Source of the DNA: Nesterenkonia marinintestina
Lineage (GTDB): Bacteria; Actinomycetota; Actinomycetes; Actinomycetales; Micrococcaceae
DNA length: 64,000 nucleotides
Assembly: GCF_025420485.1 (NCBI RefSeq)
Contig: NZ_JAOEFD010000001.1
Coordinates: 372,001-436,000 of the forward strand
Direction of reading: 5' to 3'
The position numbers and the translations under genes are program-made. Below are positions 26,175-36,461 of the stretch, in pieces. Below the pieces are notes generated by a model, which saw only the letters and a program-made list of their open reading frames with translations, did not search any database and was not told where the DNA came from. Positions within the stretch are counted from its first letter, which is position 1. Each line of letters opens with the position of its first letter.

Positions 26175-27173
26175 TCACCGACGGCCGTCGCGGTTCGGCG
26201 GATCCGTCCTGATGTGCAACAGCGCGGCCTCGGTGATCTGTTCCGTCGTGGTGTCCTCGTCGACGTCGATCCAGCTGATCCGGGGGTCGGCGCGGAACCA
26301 GGTCTCCTGCCGGCGCGCCAGACGCCGGGTGGCGACGATGATGTCCTCGACGGCCTCCTGCCGCGTCACGGCACCGTCGCGCACCGCCAGCATCTGCTGA
26401 TAGCCGATGGCCGCCGAGGCCGTTCGTCCGCTCCTCAGACCGGCCCGGTCGAGATCGGCGACCTCTGCCTCCAGCCCCTCGTCGACCATCTCTCGGACGC
26501 GGGCGGCGATGCGACGATGCAGCAGCTCGCGGGGGACGCGCAGGCCGATCTGCACCACCGGTGTCATGGGCTCGTGGTGGATCCGCCGCGGCATGTAGGA
26601 GGCGAAGCTGCGTCCGGTGAGCGTGACGACCTCCAGGGCCCGGACCAGGCGCCGGTCGTCCCGGACGGTCTCCGCCGAGGTGGGATCGGCCGCGGCCAGC
26701 TCCTGCCTGAGGACGTGCGCCCCTTCGGAGTCCAGTCGACGGTGCAGCGCCGCCCGGAGGTCGGGGTCGGTGGGAGGAAAGTCGATCTCATCCACCGCGG
26801 CCCGCACGTAGAGCCCGGACCCACCCACGATCAGCGGGGTCCGTCCTCGGGAACGGATGTCTGCGCAGGCGCTGCGGGCCATCTGCTGGTAGGAGGCCAC
26901 GGAGGCCTCCTGCGTGACGTCGAGGACGTCGAGCAGATGGTGCGGCACCGATCGGGACTCCTGCGCGGTGATCTTCGCGGTGCCGATGTCCATCCCCCGA
27001 TACAGCTGCATGGAGTCGGCGCTGATGATCTCTCCGCCGAGTCGCCGGGCCAGCGCGACGCCGAGCGCGGACTTTCCGGACGCGGTGGGGCCGACGAGCA
27101 CGACCACGGGGGCCCGTGCCGTCGGCGCCGCTCCTCCGAGGTCCTCTGCGGCGGTGCCTGAGTCGGGGTCCAC
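26175..27173 (-). CDS. miaA: tRNA dimethylallyltransferase
   Basis: Adds the isopentenyl group to A37 of tRNAs reading UNN codons, the substrate for MiaB encoded just upstream. It has 332 residues, with P-loop GPTASGKS (28-35), [38 protein letters not shown] and ARRQETWFR. The GTG start at 27173 is five bases after the miaB stop codon; a much longer open frame upstream is only the shadow of miaB. The first twenty residues are a variable Asp/Ala-rich tail. Confidence 0.94.
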   Translation of the reverse strand: MDPDSGTAAEDLGGAAPTARAPVVVLVGPTASGKSALGVALARRLGGEIISADSMQLYRGMDIGTAKITAQESRSVPHHLLDVLDVTQEASVASYQQMARSACADIRSRGRTPLIVGGSGLYVRAAVDEIDFPPTDPDLRAALHRRLDSEGAHVLRQELAAADPTSAETVRDDRRLVRALEVVTLTGRSFASYMPRRIHHEPMTPVVQIGLRVPRELLHRRIAARVREMVDEGLEAEVADLDRAGLRSGRTASAAIGYQQMLAVRDGAVTRQEAVEDIIVATRRLARRQETWFRADPRISWIDVDEDTTTEQITEAALLHIRTDPPNRDGRR

Positions 27174-27177
27174 GGGC

Positions 27178-28716
27178 TCAGAGCGCTCCCCGCAGCGAGG
27201 GCATACCCAGGGAGACGGCGCCCGGCTCGGCTCCGGCGACCTGAGTGGTGCCCACTCCGCAGGACTCCGCCTGCGACCGGTCCCAGGCCTCACCCGCCCG
27301 GGACCGGCGCAGTCGGTACTGGTCCGGGGTGGGGTCGGCCAGCAGGTGGAAGCCTCCGGCGCCGGTGATCGGGACGGTGACGAAGTCGCCCGGTCGGGGG
27401 CTCGGTGCTCCGTCGGGGACGGAGAAGTGCACGAGCCGGTGGTCCGGGGCCCTGCCGGAGAGCCGCCCGGTCTCTCGGCTCTTCGATCCGGCGTCGGCGG
27501 TGACCAGCAGCTCTCGGACGGCGCCGACCTGCGACCGGTTCTCCTCGGCGGTGATCCTGTCCTGCAGGGCGATGAGCCGTTCGAAGCGGCGCTGGACGAC
27601 GTCCTTGGGGATCTGGTCCTCCATCGCGGCGGCCTCGGTCCCGGGCCGCGGGGAGTACTGGAAGGTGAAGGCTGAGGAGAAGCGGGAGGCCTCGACCACC
27701 CGCATGGTGTCCTCGAAGTCCTCGTCGGTCTCACCCGGGAATCCGACGATGATGTCGGTGGTGACGGCCGCTTCGGGCAGCCGCTCCCGGACTCTGTCCA
27801 GGATGCCCAGGAATCGCTTGGACCGGTAGGACCGACGCATGGCCTTCAGCACTGCGTCGGAGCCGGACTGCAGCGGCATGTGCAGCTGGGGCATCACGTT
27901 CGGCGTCTCCGCCATGGCGTCGATGACGTCGTCGGTGAAGGAGGCGGGGTGGGGGCTGGTGAAGCGCACCCGTTCGAGTCCCTCGATCTCGCCGCAGGCG
28001 CGCAGCAGCTTGGCGAAGGCTGCGCGGTCTCCGAACTCCACGCCGTAGGTGTTCACGTTCTGTCCCAGCAGGGTGACCTCGACGGCACCGTCGTCGACGA
28101 GGGCTTGCACCTCGGCGAGGATCTCGCCGGGACGACGGTCACGCTCCCTGCCTCGGAGGGCGGGCACGATGCAGAAGGTGCAGGTGTTGTTGCACCCCAC
28201 GGAGATGGAGACCCACCCTGAGTAGACCGCGTCGCGCTTGGTGGGAAGCGTCGAGGGGAACGTCTCGAGGGCGTCGAGGATCTCGATCTCGGCGGCGTCG
28301 TTGTGGCGGGAGCGGTCCAGAAGCGTCGGCAGCGAACCGATGTTGTGGGTGCCGAACACGACGTCGACCCACGGCGCGCGTTCCTGCACGATGCGCTGGT
28401 CCTTCTGCGCCAGACACCCTCCGACGGCGATCTGCAGGTCCGGGTGCTCGTCCTTGACGGGTCGGAGCTGTCCGAGGTGTCCGTACAGCCTGTTGTCGGC
28501 GTTCTCACGGACCGCGCAGGTGTTGAACACGATGAGGTTCGGCGTCTGGGACTCCTCCTCGTGCCGGCTGTATCCGGCCTCTTCGAGGAGTCCTGCGATC
28601 CGTTCGGAGTCGTGGACGTTCATCTGGCAGCCGAAGGTGCGCACCTCGTAGGTGCGTGCGGGCACATCGGTCGCTGCGTCGGTCACAGGATTCTCGGTCA
28701 CGGAGGCGTCGGTCAT
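27178..28716 (-). CDS. miaB: tRNA-2-methylthio-N6-dimethylallyladenosine synthase
   Basis: Radical-SAM methylthiotransferase, 512 residues. The N-terminal UPF0004 cysteines are C30 ([12 protein letters not shown]), C67 ([10 protein letters not shown]) and C101 (VGGCLAQ), and the radical SAM cluster is CNNTCTFC (175-182). A TRAM domain follows about 385-450. It is cotranscribed with miaA, so both A37-modifying enzymes are made together. The N-terminal ~20 residues are an extension without conserved features. Confidence 0.95.
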   Translation of the reverse strand: MTDASVTENPVTDAATDVPARTYEVRTFGCQMNVHDSERIAGLLEEAGYSRHEEESQTPNLIVFNTCAVRENADNRLYGHLGQLRPVKDEHPDLQIAVGGCLAQKDQRIVQERAPWVDVVFGTHNIGSLPTLLDRSRHNDAAEIEILDALETFPSTLPTKRDAVYSGWVSISVGCNNTCTFCIVPALRGRERDRRPGEILAEVQALVDDGAVEVTLLGQNVNTYGVEFGDRAAFAKLLRACGEIEGLERVRFTSPHPASFTDDVIDAMAETPNVMPQLHMPLQSGSDAVLKAMRRSYRSKRFLGILDRVRERLPEAAVTTDIIVGFPGETDEDFEDTMRVVEASRFSSAFTFQYSPRPGTEAAAMEDQIPKDVVQRRFERLIALQDRITAEENRSQVGAVRELLVTADAGSKSRETGRLSGRAPDHRLVHFSVPDGAPSPRPGDFVTVPITGAGGFHLLADPTPDQYRLRRSRAGEAWDRSQAESCGVGTTQVAGAEPGAVSLGMPSLRGAL

Positions 28717-28818
28717 TGGATGGCTCGCTGATCTTCCGGCGGGCGGAGGTGGATGGCGCGTCGTCTGCGCAGACGATTCTACGCCTCCGGGCCCTCCTCA
28801 CGCCGTCGGGCGATCTGC

Positions 28819-29430
28819 TCAGTCGGTGCGTTCGTCCAACGCCTCACGGACCAGGCGCATCGCCGCCGCCGGGCCGTGGCCGCGTCGACCGAGCATGGCG
28901 ACGAGGCGGCGCATGTGCTTCTCCCGCTCCCGGCGCTCCTCGGCCCCGTTCCCGGCCGGGATCGTCGTCTCACCCAGCCGTCTGTCCAGCAGCTCACGCG
29001 CCGCGGAGTCTTCGTCCTCGGAGGTGAGCTGATCGAGTGCCGCCTCGACGTCGGCCTCCGGCACGCCGCGGTCCTGAAGCTCGCGACGCAGCGCCCGGGC
29101 GCCGAGCCCCTTGGTCTCGTGCCTCGTCCGGACCCATGTCTGAGCGAACGAGGCGTCGTCGACGAGCCCCACGTCCTGCATCCTGTCCAGGACCTCGGCG
29201 ATCACCGGCTCCTCGAACTCCTTCTCACGCAGCGCCTCGGCGAGCTGATGGCGGCTCTTGGCCGAGCCGGTCAGCTTCCTCAGCACCAGCTGTCGGGCCG
29301 CGTCGACGTCGGACCGGGCCGTCTCGGCCGGACGGTCCTGTGCCTCCTCGACCGCGGCGGGGGCGGACTCTATGCGTTCCACCGCCCGCCGCAGGTCGGA
29401 GAGCGTCTGCTGCTGGGCCTGTTCCGTCAT
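28819..29430 (-). CDS. recX: Regulatory protein RecX
   Basis: A 203-residue modulator that caps or inhibits RecA filaments. The three-helix RecX repeats are recognisable (ARQLVLRKLTGSAKSRHQLAEAL, VLDRMQDVGLVDDASFAQTWV, ALRRELQDRGVP). It starts eight bases after recA, so the LexA-controlled message covers both. The first ~45 residues are poorly conserved and acidic. It ends 102 bases before miaB. Confidence 0.9.
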   Translation of the reverse strand: MTEQAQQQTLSDLRRAVERIESAPAAVEEAQDRPAETARSDVDAARQLVLRKLTGSAKSRHQLAEALREKEFEEPVIAEVLDRMQDVGLVDDASFAQTWVRTRHETKGLGARALRRELQDRGVPEADVEAALDQLTSEDEDSAARELLDRRLGETTIPAGNGAEERREREKHMRRLVAMLGRRGHGPAAAMRLVREALDERTD

Positions 29431-29438
29431 GGAGGGGA

Positions 29439-30488
29439 TCAGGCCGGGCCGTCGACGGCGTGCAGCTCAGGACCATCGTCCTGCACGCCGGCCTGCGGGA
29501 TGCCCATCTTCTGCTTGATGCGCCGCTCGATCTCGTCGGCCAGATCGGGGTTGTCCTTCAGGAACTGACGGGCCTTCTCCTTGCCCTGACCGAGCTGGTC
29601 TCCGTCGTAGGTGAACCAGGCCCCGGACTTCTTGACCAGGCCCTCCTCGACGCCGACGTCGATCAGCCCGCCCTCGCGGGAGATCCCCTCGCCGTAGAGG
29701 ATGTCGAACTCCGCCTGCTTGAAGGGCGGAGCCATCTTGTTCTTGACGATCTTCGCGCGGGTGCGGTTGCCCACCGCGTTGGTGCCCTCCTTGAGGGTCT
29801 CGATGCGACGGACGTCCACCCGGACCGAGGAGTAGAACTTCAGCGCCTTGCCTCCGGAGGTCGTCTCCGGCGATCCGAAGAACACTCCGACCTTCTCACG
29901 CAGCTGGTTGATGAAGATCGCGGTGGTCTTCGACTGGGCGAGCCGTCCGGTGATCTTCCGCAGCGCCTGCGACATCAGACGCGCCTGGAGACCGACGTGG
30001 CTGTCCCCCATCTCCCCCTCGATCTCGGCGCGCGGCACCAGCGCGGCCACCGAGTCGATGACCACGATGTCCAGCGATCCCGAGGAGACCAGCATGTCCA
30101 TGATCTCCAGGGCCTGCTCTCCGGTGTCGGGCTGGGAGACGAGCAGGGAGTCGGTGTCCACGCCCAGCTTCTCCGCATAGACCGGGTCCAGCGCGTGCTC
30201 GGCGTCGATGAACGCGGCGATCCCCCCGTTCTTCTGCGCGTTGGCCACCGCGTGCAGCGCCACGGTGGTCTTGCCGGAGGACTCCGGCCCGTAGATCTCC
30301 ACCACGCGGCCGCGGGGGAAGCCGCCGATCCCGAGTGCCCCGTCCATGGCGATGGACGACGTCGAGATGGTCTCGATCGGCGCCCGGGTCTCATCGCCCA
30401 GACGCATCACCGATCCCTTGCCGTACTGCTTGTCGATCTGGGCCAGCGCCGCCTCGAGCGCCTTCTGCCGATCCTGGCTGACTGCCAT
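29439..30488 (-). CDS. recA: Recombinase RecA
   Basis: A 349-residue homologous-recombination ATPase and LexA coprotease. Walker A is GPESSGKTT (67-75), and the L1/L2 loops and [17 protein letters not shown] are intact. No intein is present. ATG 30488 has GAGGTG seven bases upstream; a GTG two codons earlier is less likely. A LexA box lies 224 bases upstream of the start, predicting a long untranslated leader. It is followed by recX. Confidence 0.97.
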   Translation of the reverse strand: MAVSQDRQKALEAALAQIDKQYGKGSVMRLGDETRAPIETISTSSIAMDGALGIGGFPRGRVVEIYGPESSGKTTVALHAVANAQKNGGIAAFIDAEHALDPVYAEKLGVDTDSLLVSQPDTGEQALEIMDMLVSSGSLDIVVIDSVAALVPRAEIEGEMGDSHVGLQARLMSQALRKITGRLAQSKTTAIFINQLREKVGVFFGSPETTSGGKALKFYSSVRVDVRRIETLKEGTNAVGNRTRAKIVKNKMAPPFKQAEFDILYGEGISREGGLIDVGVEEGLVKKSGAWFTYDGDQLGQGKEKARQFLKDNPDLADEIERRIKQKMGIPQAGVQDDGPELHAVDGPA

Positions 30489-30711
30489 CTTCACACCTCA
30501 CGTGACGTCGTCGGTTGTCGAAGCGTCCCCGCACCGCACCGCGAACCGGCCCGCGAAGGGCCATGCTGCGGCGTGAGGATCGCTCTGCCTCCTGGCGTGC
30601 CCGACACTACGGGGAACCTCTGACATCACCGGAGTGCAGAGCGGCTTCTGTGGAGAACCCGCATCCGACGGGCGGACTGCGGGCGACCTGTGGAAGAGAC
30701 TACCGCACGCA

Positions 30712-30727
30712 TCGAACATAGCTTCGA
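30712..30727. promoter_or_regulatory. LexA box upstream of recA
   Basis: TCGAACATAGCTTCGA matches TCGAAC-N4-GTTCGA at 11 of 12 positions. It stands between the DUF3046 gene and recA. The 200 bases between it and recA contain no gene. Confidence 0.8.
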
Positions 30728-30753
30728 AGATGCTCGGCGTGTCCGCACCTCGC

Positions 30754-30972
30754 TCAGCGGCGGGGCGGGACGTCCTCGCCCAGCCGGCGCTCCGCGGGAA
30801 TCTCCTGCTGGTCGCACACGGCGTCCCAGACCTCACGGGGTGCCACACCGGACTCCAGCGCCTGCCGGGCCGTGAGCTGGTGGGCGCTCAGGACGAGCGT
30901 GTCGGCCAGGACATGGGCGTAGGAGGGGCCGAACTCGCCCTCCATGAGGTTCCAGAACCGGCTCAGCCGCAC
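30754..30972 (-). CDS. DUF3046 protein
   Basis: A 72-residue protein beginning MRLSRFWNLMEGEFG, a hallmark of DUF3046. This small family is almost always found just upstream of recA in actinobacteria, but its role is unknown. It begins four bases after the MarR-family gene stop codon, so it is in the transcript of that regulator rather than of recA, which has the LexA box in between. Confidence 0.85.
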   Translation of the reverse strand: MRLSRFWNLMEGEFGPSYAHVLADTLVLSAHQLTARQALESGVAPREVWDAVCDQQEIPAERRLGEDVPPRR

Positions 30973-30976
30973 GCGT

Positions 30977-31489
30977 TCAGGCTCCGGCCGCGGGGGCCGC
31001 GGACACCGACCGGGTCTGCCGGGCGGCCTCCGCCTGGGCTGCGTCGAACTCGGTGTAGGTGCGGTTCAGGCGGGAGATCAGACCGTAGAGCTCGGTGACG
31101 TCCGCATCGTCCCAGGATTCGAGCATGGCCAGATACCGCTCGGTGCGGTCGGCCTGGGCCTCCTCGAGGCGGCGCCGCCCCTCGGTCGACAGGTCCAGGC
31201 GCTGGGCCCGGCCGTCGTCGGGATCGGCGGTCTTGGACACCCAGCCCCGCGCGGTCAGGGTGCTGAGCTGGCGGGAGAGGGTCGGCTTGCCGATGCCGAG
31301 GTGGCGGGACAGCGAGGTCATGCGCATCGGACCCTCCTGCTGGAGGGTCGCCAGAAGGCTGTACGAGGAGGGCTCGATCTCCGGATCGATGAGCCGGGTC
31401 AGCTGCAGGGCGTTGAACCGTCGTCGGATGAACAGCCGGTTGAACTCGCGCTCCAGTGCGCTGACCGTGTCTCGTCGTCCGTCGCCCAT
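30977..31489 (-). CDS. MarR-family transcriptional regulator
   Basis: A 170-residue winged-helix regulator: SYSLLATLQQEGPMRMTSLSRHLGIGKPTLSRQLSTL and wing ADPDDGRAQRLDLSTEG. TACGAT lies six bases before the ATG; AGAAGG touches the start codon, so initiation could be leaderless. Its ligand and targets are unknown. It stands between clgR and DUF3046-recA, a position usually without a MarR gene in mycobacteria, so it may be lineage-specific. Confidence 0.85.
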   Translation of the reverse strand: MGDGRRDTVSALEREFNRLFIRRRFNALQLTRLIDPEIEPSSYSLLATLQQEGPMRMTSLSRHLGIGKPTLSRQLSTLTARGWVSKTADPDDGRAQRLDLSTEGRRRLEEAQADRTERYLAMLESWDDADVTELYGLISRLNRTYTEFDAAQAEAARQTRSVSAAPAAGA

Positions 31490-31495
31490 CCTTCT

Positions 31496-31501
31496 ATCGT
31501 A
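31496..31501 (-). promoter_or_regulatory. -10 box for the MarR gene at 31489
   Basis: TACGAT on the reverse strand, six bases before the ATG, within the 22-base gap after clgR. Confidence 0.5.
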
Positions 31502-31511
31502 GTGCCCCGGG

Positions 31512-31961
31512 TCAGCTGCTGCGGGCCAGCTCGCCGTTGGTCAGCTCATCCGGCACCCCGTCGGGCACGACGCCGGGTCCGAACTCACGCTGCAGCTCGG
31601 TGGGCACCGTGTCCGGGACCGTGTCCCGCACCCCTTCGGCGAACGCGATCCGCTCGGCGACCTGGCTGAGCATGGCCGACAGCGGGACGTCCAGGGCGGC
31701 GCAGATGGAGGCCAGCAGCTCGGAGGACGCCTCCTTCTGGCCGCGTTCGACCTCGGAGAGGTATCCCAGCGAGACGCGCGCGCGGTGCGAGACGTCGCGC
31801 AGAGTCCTGCCTTCGGACTGACGGATGCTGCGCAGGACGTCTCCGATCTCCTGCCGCAGCACCACACCCTTGGCCTCCGGGGATTCCACCGCGGCGACGG
31901 TCTCCTCGGCGACGTCCTTCCACCGGGTGACACCGTTGACGGTCACCGGCTGTCTCACCAT
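31512..31961 (-). CDS. clgR: XRE-family regulator ClgR
   Basis: A 149-residue helix-turn-helix protein. The DNA-binding part is [29 protein letters not shown], with the ClgR C-terminal extension. In Streptomyces, corynebacteria and mycobacteria ClgR activates clp protease and stress genes and is itself degraded by Clp. It lies downstream of cinA and pgsA, the normal ClgR position. ATG 31961 has AAAGGGAG six bases upstream; an earlier in-frame start would add 17 residues. Confidence 0.87.
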   Translation of the reverse strand: MVRQPVTVNGVTRWKDVAEETVAAVESPEAKGVVLRQEIGDVLRSIRQSEGRTLRDVSHRARVSLGYLSEVERGQKEASSELLASICAALDVPLSAMLSQVAERIAFAEGVRDTVPDTVPTELQREFGPGVVPDGVPDELTNGELARSS

Positions 31962-32043
31962 GGCGTCTCCCTTTCGTGGAGTATGGGCACTTCTGTCTTC
32001 TCTGGTGTCCACAACGGACTCCCGGCCCGAATTGTTCCCGAGC

Positions 32044-32631
32044 CTATCCGTGGGGCCTGTGGTCGGGCGGCACAGATTCTGCGAGATCTCTGAGCAGGCC
32101 CACCGCGCCCTCGACCGATCCGGCCCGCACCGCGGCGCGGTCGCCCTCGAACAGTCGCAGCTCAGCCCGACAGCGGACCCTCACGGGACCGACCTCAGTG
32201 CTCAGGGTGCGCGGCTCCCAGTCCTCGGAGACCCGCAGTCCGGCGCGCCTCAGCGACGCGGTGCGGACGGCGACCGCCGTCCAGACGGTCCCGACCGGCT
32301 GACCCTGATGGGGCTCCGGTCCCGCCACGCCGGTGGTGGAGAGGCCGACGTCCGCCCCCGTCGTCAGCAGGGCGCCGCAGGCCATGCGGCGGGCGACCTC
32401 GTCGTCGACCGCACCGCGCGCCTCCAGCAGCTCGGCCTCCACGCCGAGGAGGTCGGTCTTGAGCGCATTCGTGTAGGACACGACTCCCCCGCGTAGCACC
32501 GAGGAGACCCCGGGCACCTCGGCCAGTCGGGAGCAGACGGCCCCGGCGGTCAGCGACTCGGCCGTCGCCACGGTGAGACCCAGCTCCGTCAGCCGAGCCA
32601 CGAGCTCGGCGTCCTGGGACGGCCCGGTCAT
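32044..32631 (-). CDS. cinA: CinA-family nicotinamide-nucleotide amidohydrolase
   Basis: A 195-residue stand-alone C-terminal CinA domain (PncC), which deamidates NMN. Conserved stretches are [36 protein letters not shown] and [20 protein letters not shown]. The N-terminal MoeA-like domain of full-length CinA is absent, as in most actinobacteria. The ATG overlaps the pgsA stop, giving pgsA-cinA coupling. Confidence 0.9.
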   Translation of the reverse strand: MTGPSQDAELVARLTELGLTVATAESLTAGAVCSRLAEVPGVSSVLRGGVVSYTNALKTDLLGVEAELLEARGAVDDEVARRMACGALLTTGADVGLSTTGVAGPEPHQGQPVGTVWTAVAVRTASLRRAGLRVSEDWEPRTLSTEVGPVRVRCRAELRLFEGDRAAVRAGSVEGAVGLLRDLAESVPPDHRPHG

Positions 32632-33299
32632 CGGAGATCGTCGTCGTGGGGGTGGCCGGCCGTCCCGTCCGGGGCCCCTCCACCGGCCGCCCGGGCGTCA
32701 CGCCGCAGCCGGACGGCCTGCACCACGTAGTCGGCCCCGGTGATCAGGGTGACCACGAGGGCGGCCATCATGATCCAGAACGCCACGGCCGCGAGCCAGG
32801 TGGCGATCACCACCAGCGGCAGCAGCATCAGCTGGAGCCCGGCGCTCTGCAGGACCGTCTTGAGCTTCCCGCCGCGGGAGGCCGGCATGACCCCGTAGCG
32901 GATGACCACCATGCGCAGCACGGTGATCCCCAGTTCGCGGACCAGGATCAGCACCGTGACCCACCAGGGCAGCTCCCCGAGCAGCGAGAGCATGATGAGA
33001 CCGGCGCCGATCAGCAGCTTGTCCGCGATGGGATCGGCGATCTTGCCGAAGTCGGTGATCAGGTTCCGCGACCGGGCCAGGTCGCCGTCGATCTTGTCGG
33101 TGATCATCGCCGCGGCGAAGACCCCGGCCGCCGCCCACCGCCACGGGCCGTTCTCCGCCTCGAGCACCCCGGCGGCGGAGGCGGAGGCGTCCAGCAGCAG
33201 GAGTGCGACGAACACCGGCACCAGGACGATCCGCACCATGGTGAGGACGTTGGCGATGTTCAGCAGCGGAACGTGATGCTCCGGAGTGGGCGAGCTCAA
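32628..33299 (-). CDS. pgsA: CDP-diacylglycerol-glycerol-3-phosphate 3-phosphatidyltransferase
   Basis: Integral membrane CDP-alcohol phosphatidyltransferase of 223 residues. The signature DG-x2-AR-x8-G-x3-D-x3-D is complete (D71, G72, A75, R76, G85, D89, D93). It makes phosphatidylglycerol phosphate, the precursor of phosphatidylglycerol and cardiolipin. Its ATG lies 13 bases after ftsK. The C-terminal tail is hydrophilic and rich in Gly/Asp. Confidence 0.93.
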   Translation of the reverse strand: MSSPTPEHHVPLLNIANVLTMVRIVLVPVFVALLLLDASASAAGVLEAENGPWRWAAAGVFAAAMITDKIDGDLARSRNLITDFGKIADPIADKLLIGAGLIMLSLLGELPWWVTVLILVRELGITVLRMVVIRYGVMPASRGGKLKTVLQSAGLQLMLLPLVVIATWLAAVAFWIMMAALVVTLITGADYVVQAVRLRRDARAAGGGAPDGTAGHPHDDDLR

Positions 33300-33312
33300 G
33301 GGTCGGTTCCTC

Positions 33313-36300
33313 TCAGCGGCCGGTCAGCTGCCAGGCGTCGTCGTCGCCGGTGCCGGCCCCGTCGTGCCCGTCATAGTAGCCGTCGACCTCGGGCAGCGCC
33401 TGGGTGCGCTCGGCGACGTCCCGTGCGATCAGGTCCGCACTCGACATCGCCGAGACGGTCGCTCCCCCCTGCGGCGGGGCGCCGCGTGCAGGCTCGGACT
33501 GCTCGGGCTCCTCCCAGGACTCGACCTCCACGACGTCCTGCTCGTACGCCTCGGGCGCGTCCTCGGACGGGGCCGCCGACGGCGGGTCCTCCCCCCGGAT
33601 GGTCGCCAGCACACCGGGGAGCTCCTCGAGGGAGACCAGCACGTCGCGGGCCTTGGATCCTTCGGAGGGGCCGACCACGCCGCGGGACTCCATGAGGTCC
33701 ATGAGCCGGCCGGCCTTGGCGAAGCCCACCCGGAGCTTGCGCTGGAGCATGGAGGTCGAGCCGAACTGCGTGGTGACGACGAGCTCGGTCGCCTGCAGGA
33801 GCAGGTCGAGGTCGTCGCCGATGTCCTCGTCGATCTCCTTCGTGGCCTTCTCCGGGATCACATCGTCGCGGTACTGGGCCTTGAGCTGCGACTTCACATG
33901 CTCCACGACCCCGTGGATCTCCGACTCGTTGACCCAGGCGCCCTGCACACGCATCGGCTTGGCCATGCCCATGGGCAGGAACAGCGCGTCACCCTGGCCG
34001 AGGAGCTTATCGGCCCCGGCCGAGTCCAGCACGACGCGCGAGTCGGTGACCGAGGAGACGGCGAAGGCCATGCGCGAGGGCACGTTGGCCTTGATCAGAC
34101 CGGTGACCACGTTGACCGACGGACGCTGGGTCGCCAGCACCAGGTGGATGCCGGCCGCTCGGGCCAGCTGGGTGATGCGGACGATGGAGTCCTCGACGTC
34201 TCGGGGCGCGACCATCATCAGGTCGGCGAGCTCGTCGACGATCACCAGCAGGTACGGGTAGGGCCGCAGCTCCCGCTTCGAATCCGGTGGAAGCTGGATC
34301 TTCCCGGCGCGCACGGCCCTGTTGAAGTCGTCGACGTGCTTATAGCCGAAGTGGGCGAGGTCGTCGTAGCGGTTGTCCATCTCCTTGACGACCCACTGCA
34401 GCGCCTCGGCCGCCTTCTTGGGGTCGGTGATGATGGGGGTCACCAGGTGCGGGACGCCCTCGTAGGCGGTGAGCTCCACACGCTTGGGGTCGACCATCAC
34501 CATGCGGACCTCGTCAGGGGTGGAACGCATGAGGATGGAGGTGACCATCGAGTTCACGAAGGCGGACTTGCCCGCACCGGTGGCGCCCGCGACGAGCAGG
34601 TGCGGCATCTTCGCGAGGTTGGCCACGACGTAGCCGCCCTCGACGTCCTTGCCCACACCCATGACCATGGGGTGCTCGGTCCTGCGGGCCGCGTTCGAGC
34701 GCAGCACGTCGCCGAGGGCCACGACCTCCTTGTCCGCGTTGGGGATCTCCACACCGATCGCGGACTTTCCGGGGATCGGCGAGAGGATGCGCACATCGGT
34801 GGAGGCCACCGCGTAGGCGATGTTCTTCTCCAGGCTGATGACCTTCTCGACCTTGGTGCCGGGAGCGACCTCGATCTCGTAGCGGGTCACGGTCGGTCCC
34901 CGGGAGAAGCCGGTCACCTCGGCATCGACCCCGAACTGCTTCAGGGTGTGGTTCAGGGAGGAGACGACCTCGTCGTTGGCGGAGGTGTGCTCCTTGGGCG
35001 GCGGGCCCGCCGGCAGCATGGTCTGGTCGGGCAGGGTGTAGGTGACCTCGCCGGAGAGCTCCAGCTGCTCGGACCTGACCGGCAGCTCAGCAGGCGCGGT
35101 CGGCCGCTCGGGCTGCCCGGTCGGCTGCGGGGACGGTCGGGCGGCGGCGTGCGCGGCGGTCGGCGGCGTCGCGCCGACCACCTCGGTGGCCGCGGTCTCG
35201 GAGGCACGGGCCCCCTCGGGCTGCGGGGCGGACTGGGCCCCGGCACGCTCGCGGGCACGCCGGACCGCGTCCTCCTGCGCCGTGGGACGTCGGACTCCGG
35301 GCGGCACCGCGGGGCCGCCCTCGGCCGCGGAGGCGGCGTCCGAATCCGGCTCCAGGACCTCGTCGAAGGGTCCGGCGGAGGCACGCTGGGCCTCCTCCGG
35401 CGAGGAGGTCCCACCCTCGGAGCCGAAGGTCTCCTCGGGAGCCTGTTCGGAGTCTCCGGAGCCGAAGATCCGGGACAGCAGGCCGCGCCGGGGCTTCTCG
35501 GTCGGCCGGGTCTCCCCGCGGTCGACGTCAGCGCGGTCGACCTCCGAGCGGTCGACTTCTGTGCGGCCACCCGCAGTGCGGGATGCCCGTCCCGGAGCGG
35601 CGCCCGCCCCGGAGCCGGGAGACGCCTCGTGCGCAGGCTCCGGCGTCTCGGGCGGCTCGCCCACCACGTAGTCCTGCGCCACGCGGATGCGGTCCGGGAT
35701 GCTGCGCAGGGGGGTGTCGGTGAGCACCAGCAGACCTGCCAGCAGCAGCAGTCCGAAGAGCAGCCACAGCGGATATGCAGTGATCAGTGCGGCCGGGGGC
35801 ACGGTGAGGAGGTAGCCGACGATGCCCCCGGAGTCGAGCATGTCTGCGAAGGCGGCGTGCAGCGTGGGAAGCCCGTGGGCCAGGTGCCCCAGTGCCGCGG
35901 CGGACAGCAGGATCAGACCCTGGCCGATGGCGATGCGGCCGTTGGACTCGTGGTCCTGCGGATGCCGGATGTAGCGCACCGCCGTGATCACCAGCATGAC
36001 GGGGAGGAGCACCGCGGCCCAGCCGAAGGTTCCGGCGGTCGCCGAGTGGACGACGTCGACGACCACGTGGTCGAACTGGCGGGCGCCCCACCACTCGACC
36101 GCGGCGATCGCCGCGGCCAGCACGATGAGCATCAGGGCGGCGCCGTCGCGCCGGTCCTCCGGTGCGACCTCCGGTCGACGTCCGATCCCGCGCACGGCGG
36201 AGGCCACCGGCGCGGCCATGGCCGTCCACAGGCCGCGGACGGCCGCGACGAAGAGGTTGCCGCGCCGCGGTTCGGGTGCGGCCGAGCCGCGTGTGGACGT

Positions 36301-36387
36301 CGTCGCGCGGCCGCCGGAACTCTTCGACGAACCCTTCGAGGTTCCGTCGGCGGAGGCGGCGCGCGAGGGGGAAGTACGTGTCGCCAT
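33313..36387 (-). CDS. ftsK: DNA translocase FtsK/SpoIIIE
   Basis: A 1024-residue septal DNA pump. Four membrane helices lie in the first ~220 residues. A long Pro/Glu/Ala-rich linker (about 230-440) follows, then the RecA-type motor with Walker A GATGAGKS (about 601-608) and [19 protein letters not shown], and a C-terminal gamma winged helix ([22 protein letters not shown]) that reads polarity sequences. After gamma comes an extra acidic tail of about 100 residues. ATG 36387 is preferred over a TTG three codons upstream. It pulls chromosome ends through the division septum and activates XerCD in models. Confidence 0.95.
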   Translation of the reverse strand: MATRTSPSRAASADGTSKGSSKSSGGRATTSTRGSAAPEPRRGNLFVAAVRGLWTAMAAPVASAVRGIGRRPEVAPEDRRDGAALMLIVLAAAIAAVEWWGARQFDHVVVDVVHSATAGTFGWAAVLLPVMLVITAVRYIRHPQDHESNGRIAIGQGLILLSAAALGHLAHGLPTLHAAFADMLDSGGIVGYLLTVPPAALITAYPLWLLFGLLLLAGLLVLTDTPLRSIPDRIRVAQDYVVGEPPETPEPAHEASPGSGAGAAPGRASRTAGGRTEVDRSEVDRADVDRGETRPTEKPRRGLLSRIFGSGDSEQAPEETFGSEGGTSSPEEAQRASAGPFDEVLEPDSDAASAAEGGPAVPPGVRRPTAQEDAVRRARERAGAQSAPQPEGARASETAATEVVGATPPTAAHAAARPSPQPTGQPERPTAPAELPVRSEQLELSGEVTYTLPDQTMLPAGPPPKEHTSANDEVVSSLNHTLKQFGVDAEVTGFSRGPTVTRYEIEVAPGTKVEKVISLEKNIAYAVASTDVRILSPIPGKSAIGVEIPNADKEVVALGDVLRSNAARRTEHPMVMGVGKDVEGGYVVANLAKMPHLLVAGATGAGKSAFVNSMVTSILMRSTPDEVRMVMVDPKRVELTAYEGVPHLVTPIITDPKKAAEALQWVVKEMDNRYDDLAHFGYKHVDDFNRAVRAGKIQLPPDSKRELRPYPYLLVIVDELADLMMVAPRDVEDSIVRITQLARAAGIHLVLATQRPSVNVVTGLIKANVPSRMAFAVSSVTDSRVVLDSAGADKLLGQGDALFLPMGMAKPMRVQGAWVNESEIHGVVEHVKSQLKAQYRDDVIPEKATKEIDEDIGDDLDLLLQATELVVTTQFGSTSMLQRKLRVGFAKAGRLMDLMESRGVVGPSEGSKARDVLVSLEELPGVLATIRGEDPPSAAPSEDAPEAYEQDVVEVESWEEPEQSEPARGAPPQGGATVSAMSSADLIARDVAERTQALPEVDGYYDGHDGAGTGDDDAWQLTGR

Positions 36388-36461
36388 GAGGTACAACCTA
36401 CCGCGCGTCGGCGCCCGAACCGGTCAGGGGCACACCTGTGCGCCCCAGGTCGGCGGAGGGA

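Noticed and set aside
29439-30488. Intein in recA
   Set aside because: The sequence is continuous through Walker A and the L2 loop with normal length, unlike the intein-bearing RecA of some mycobacteria.
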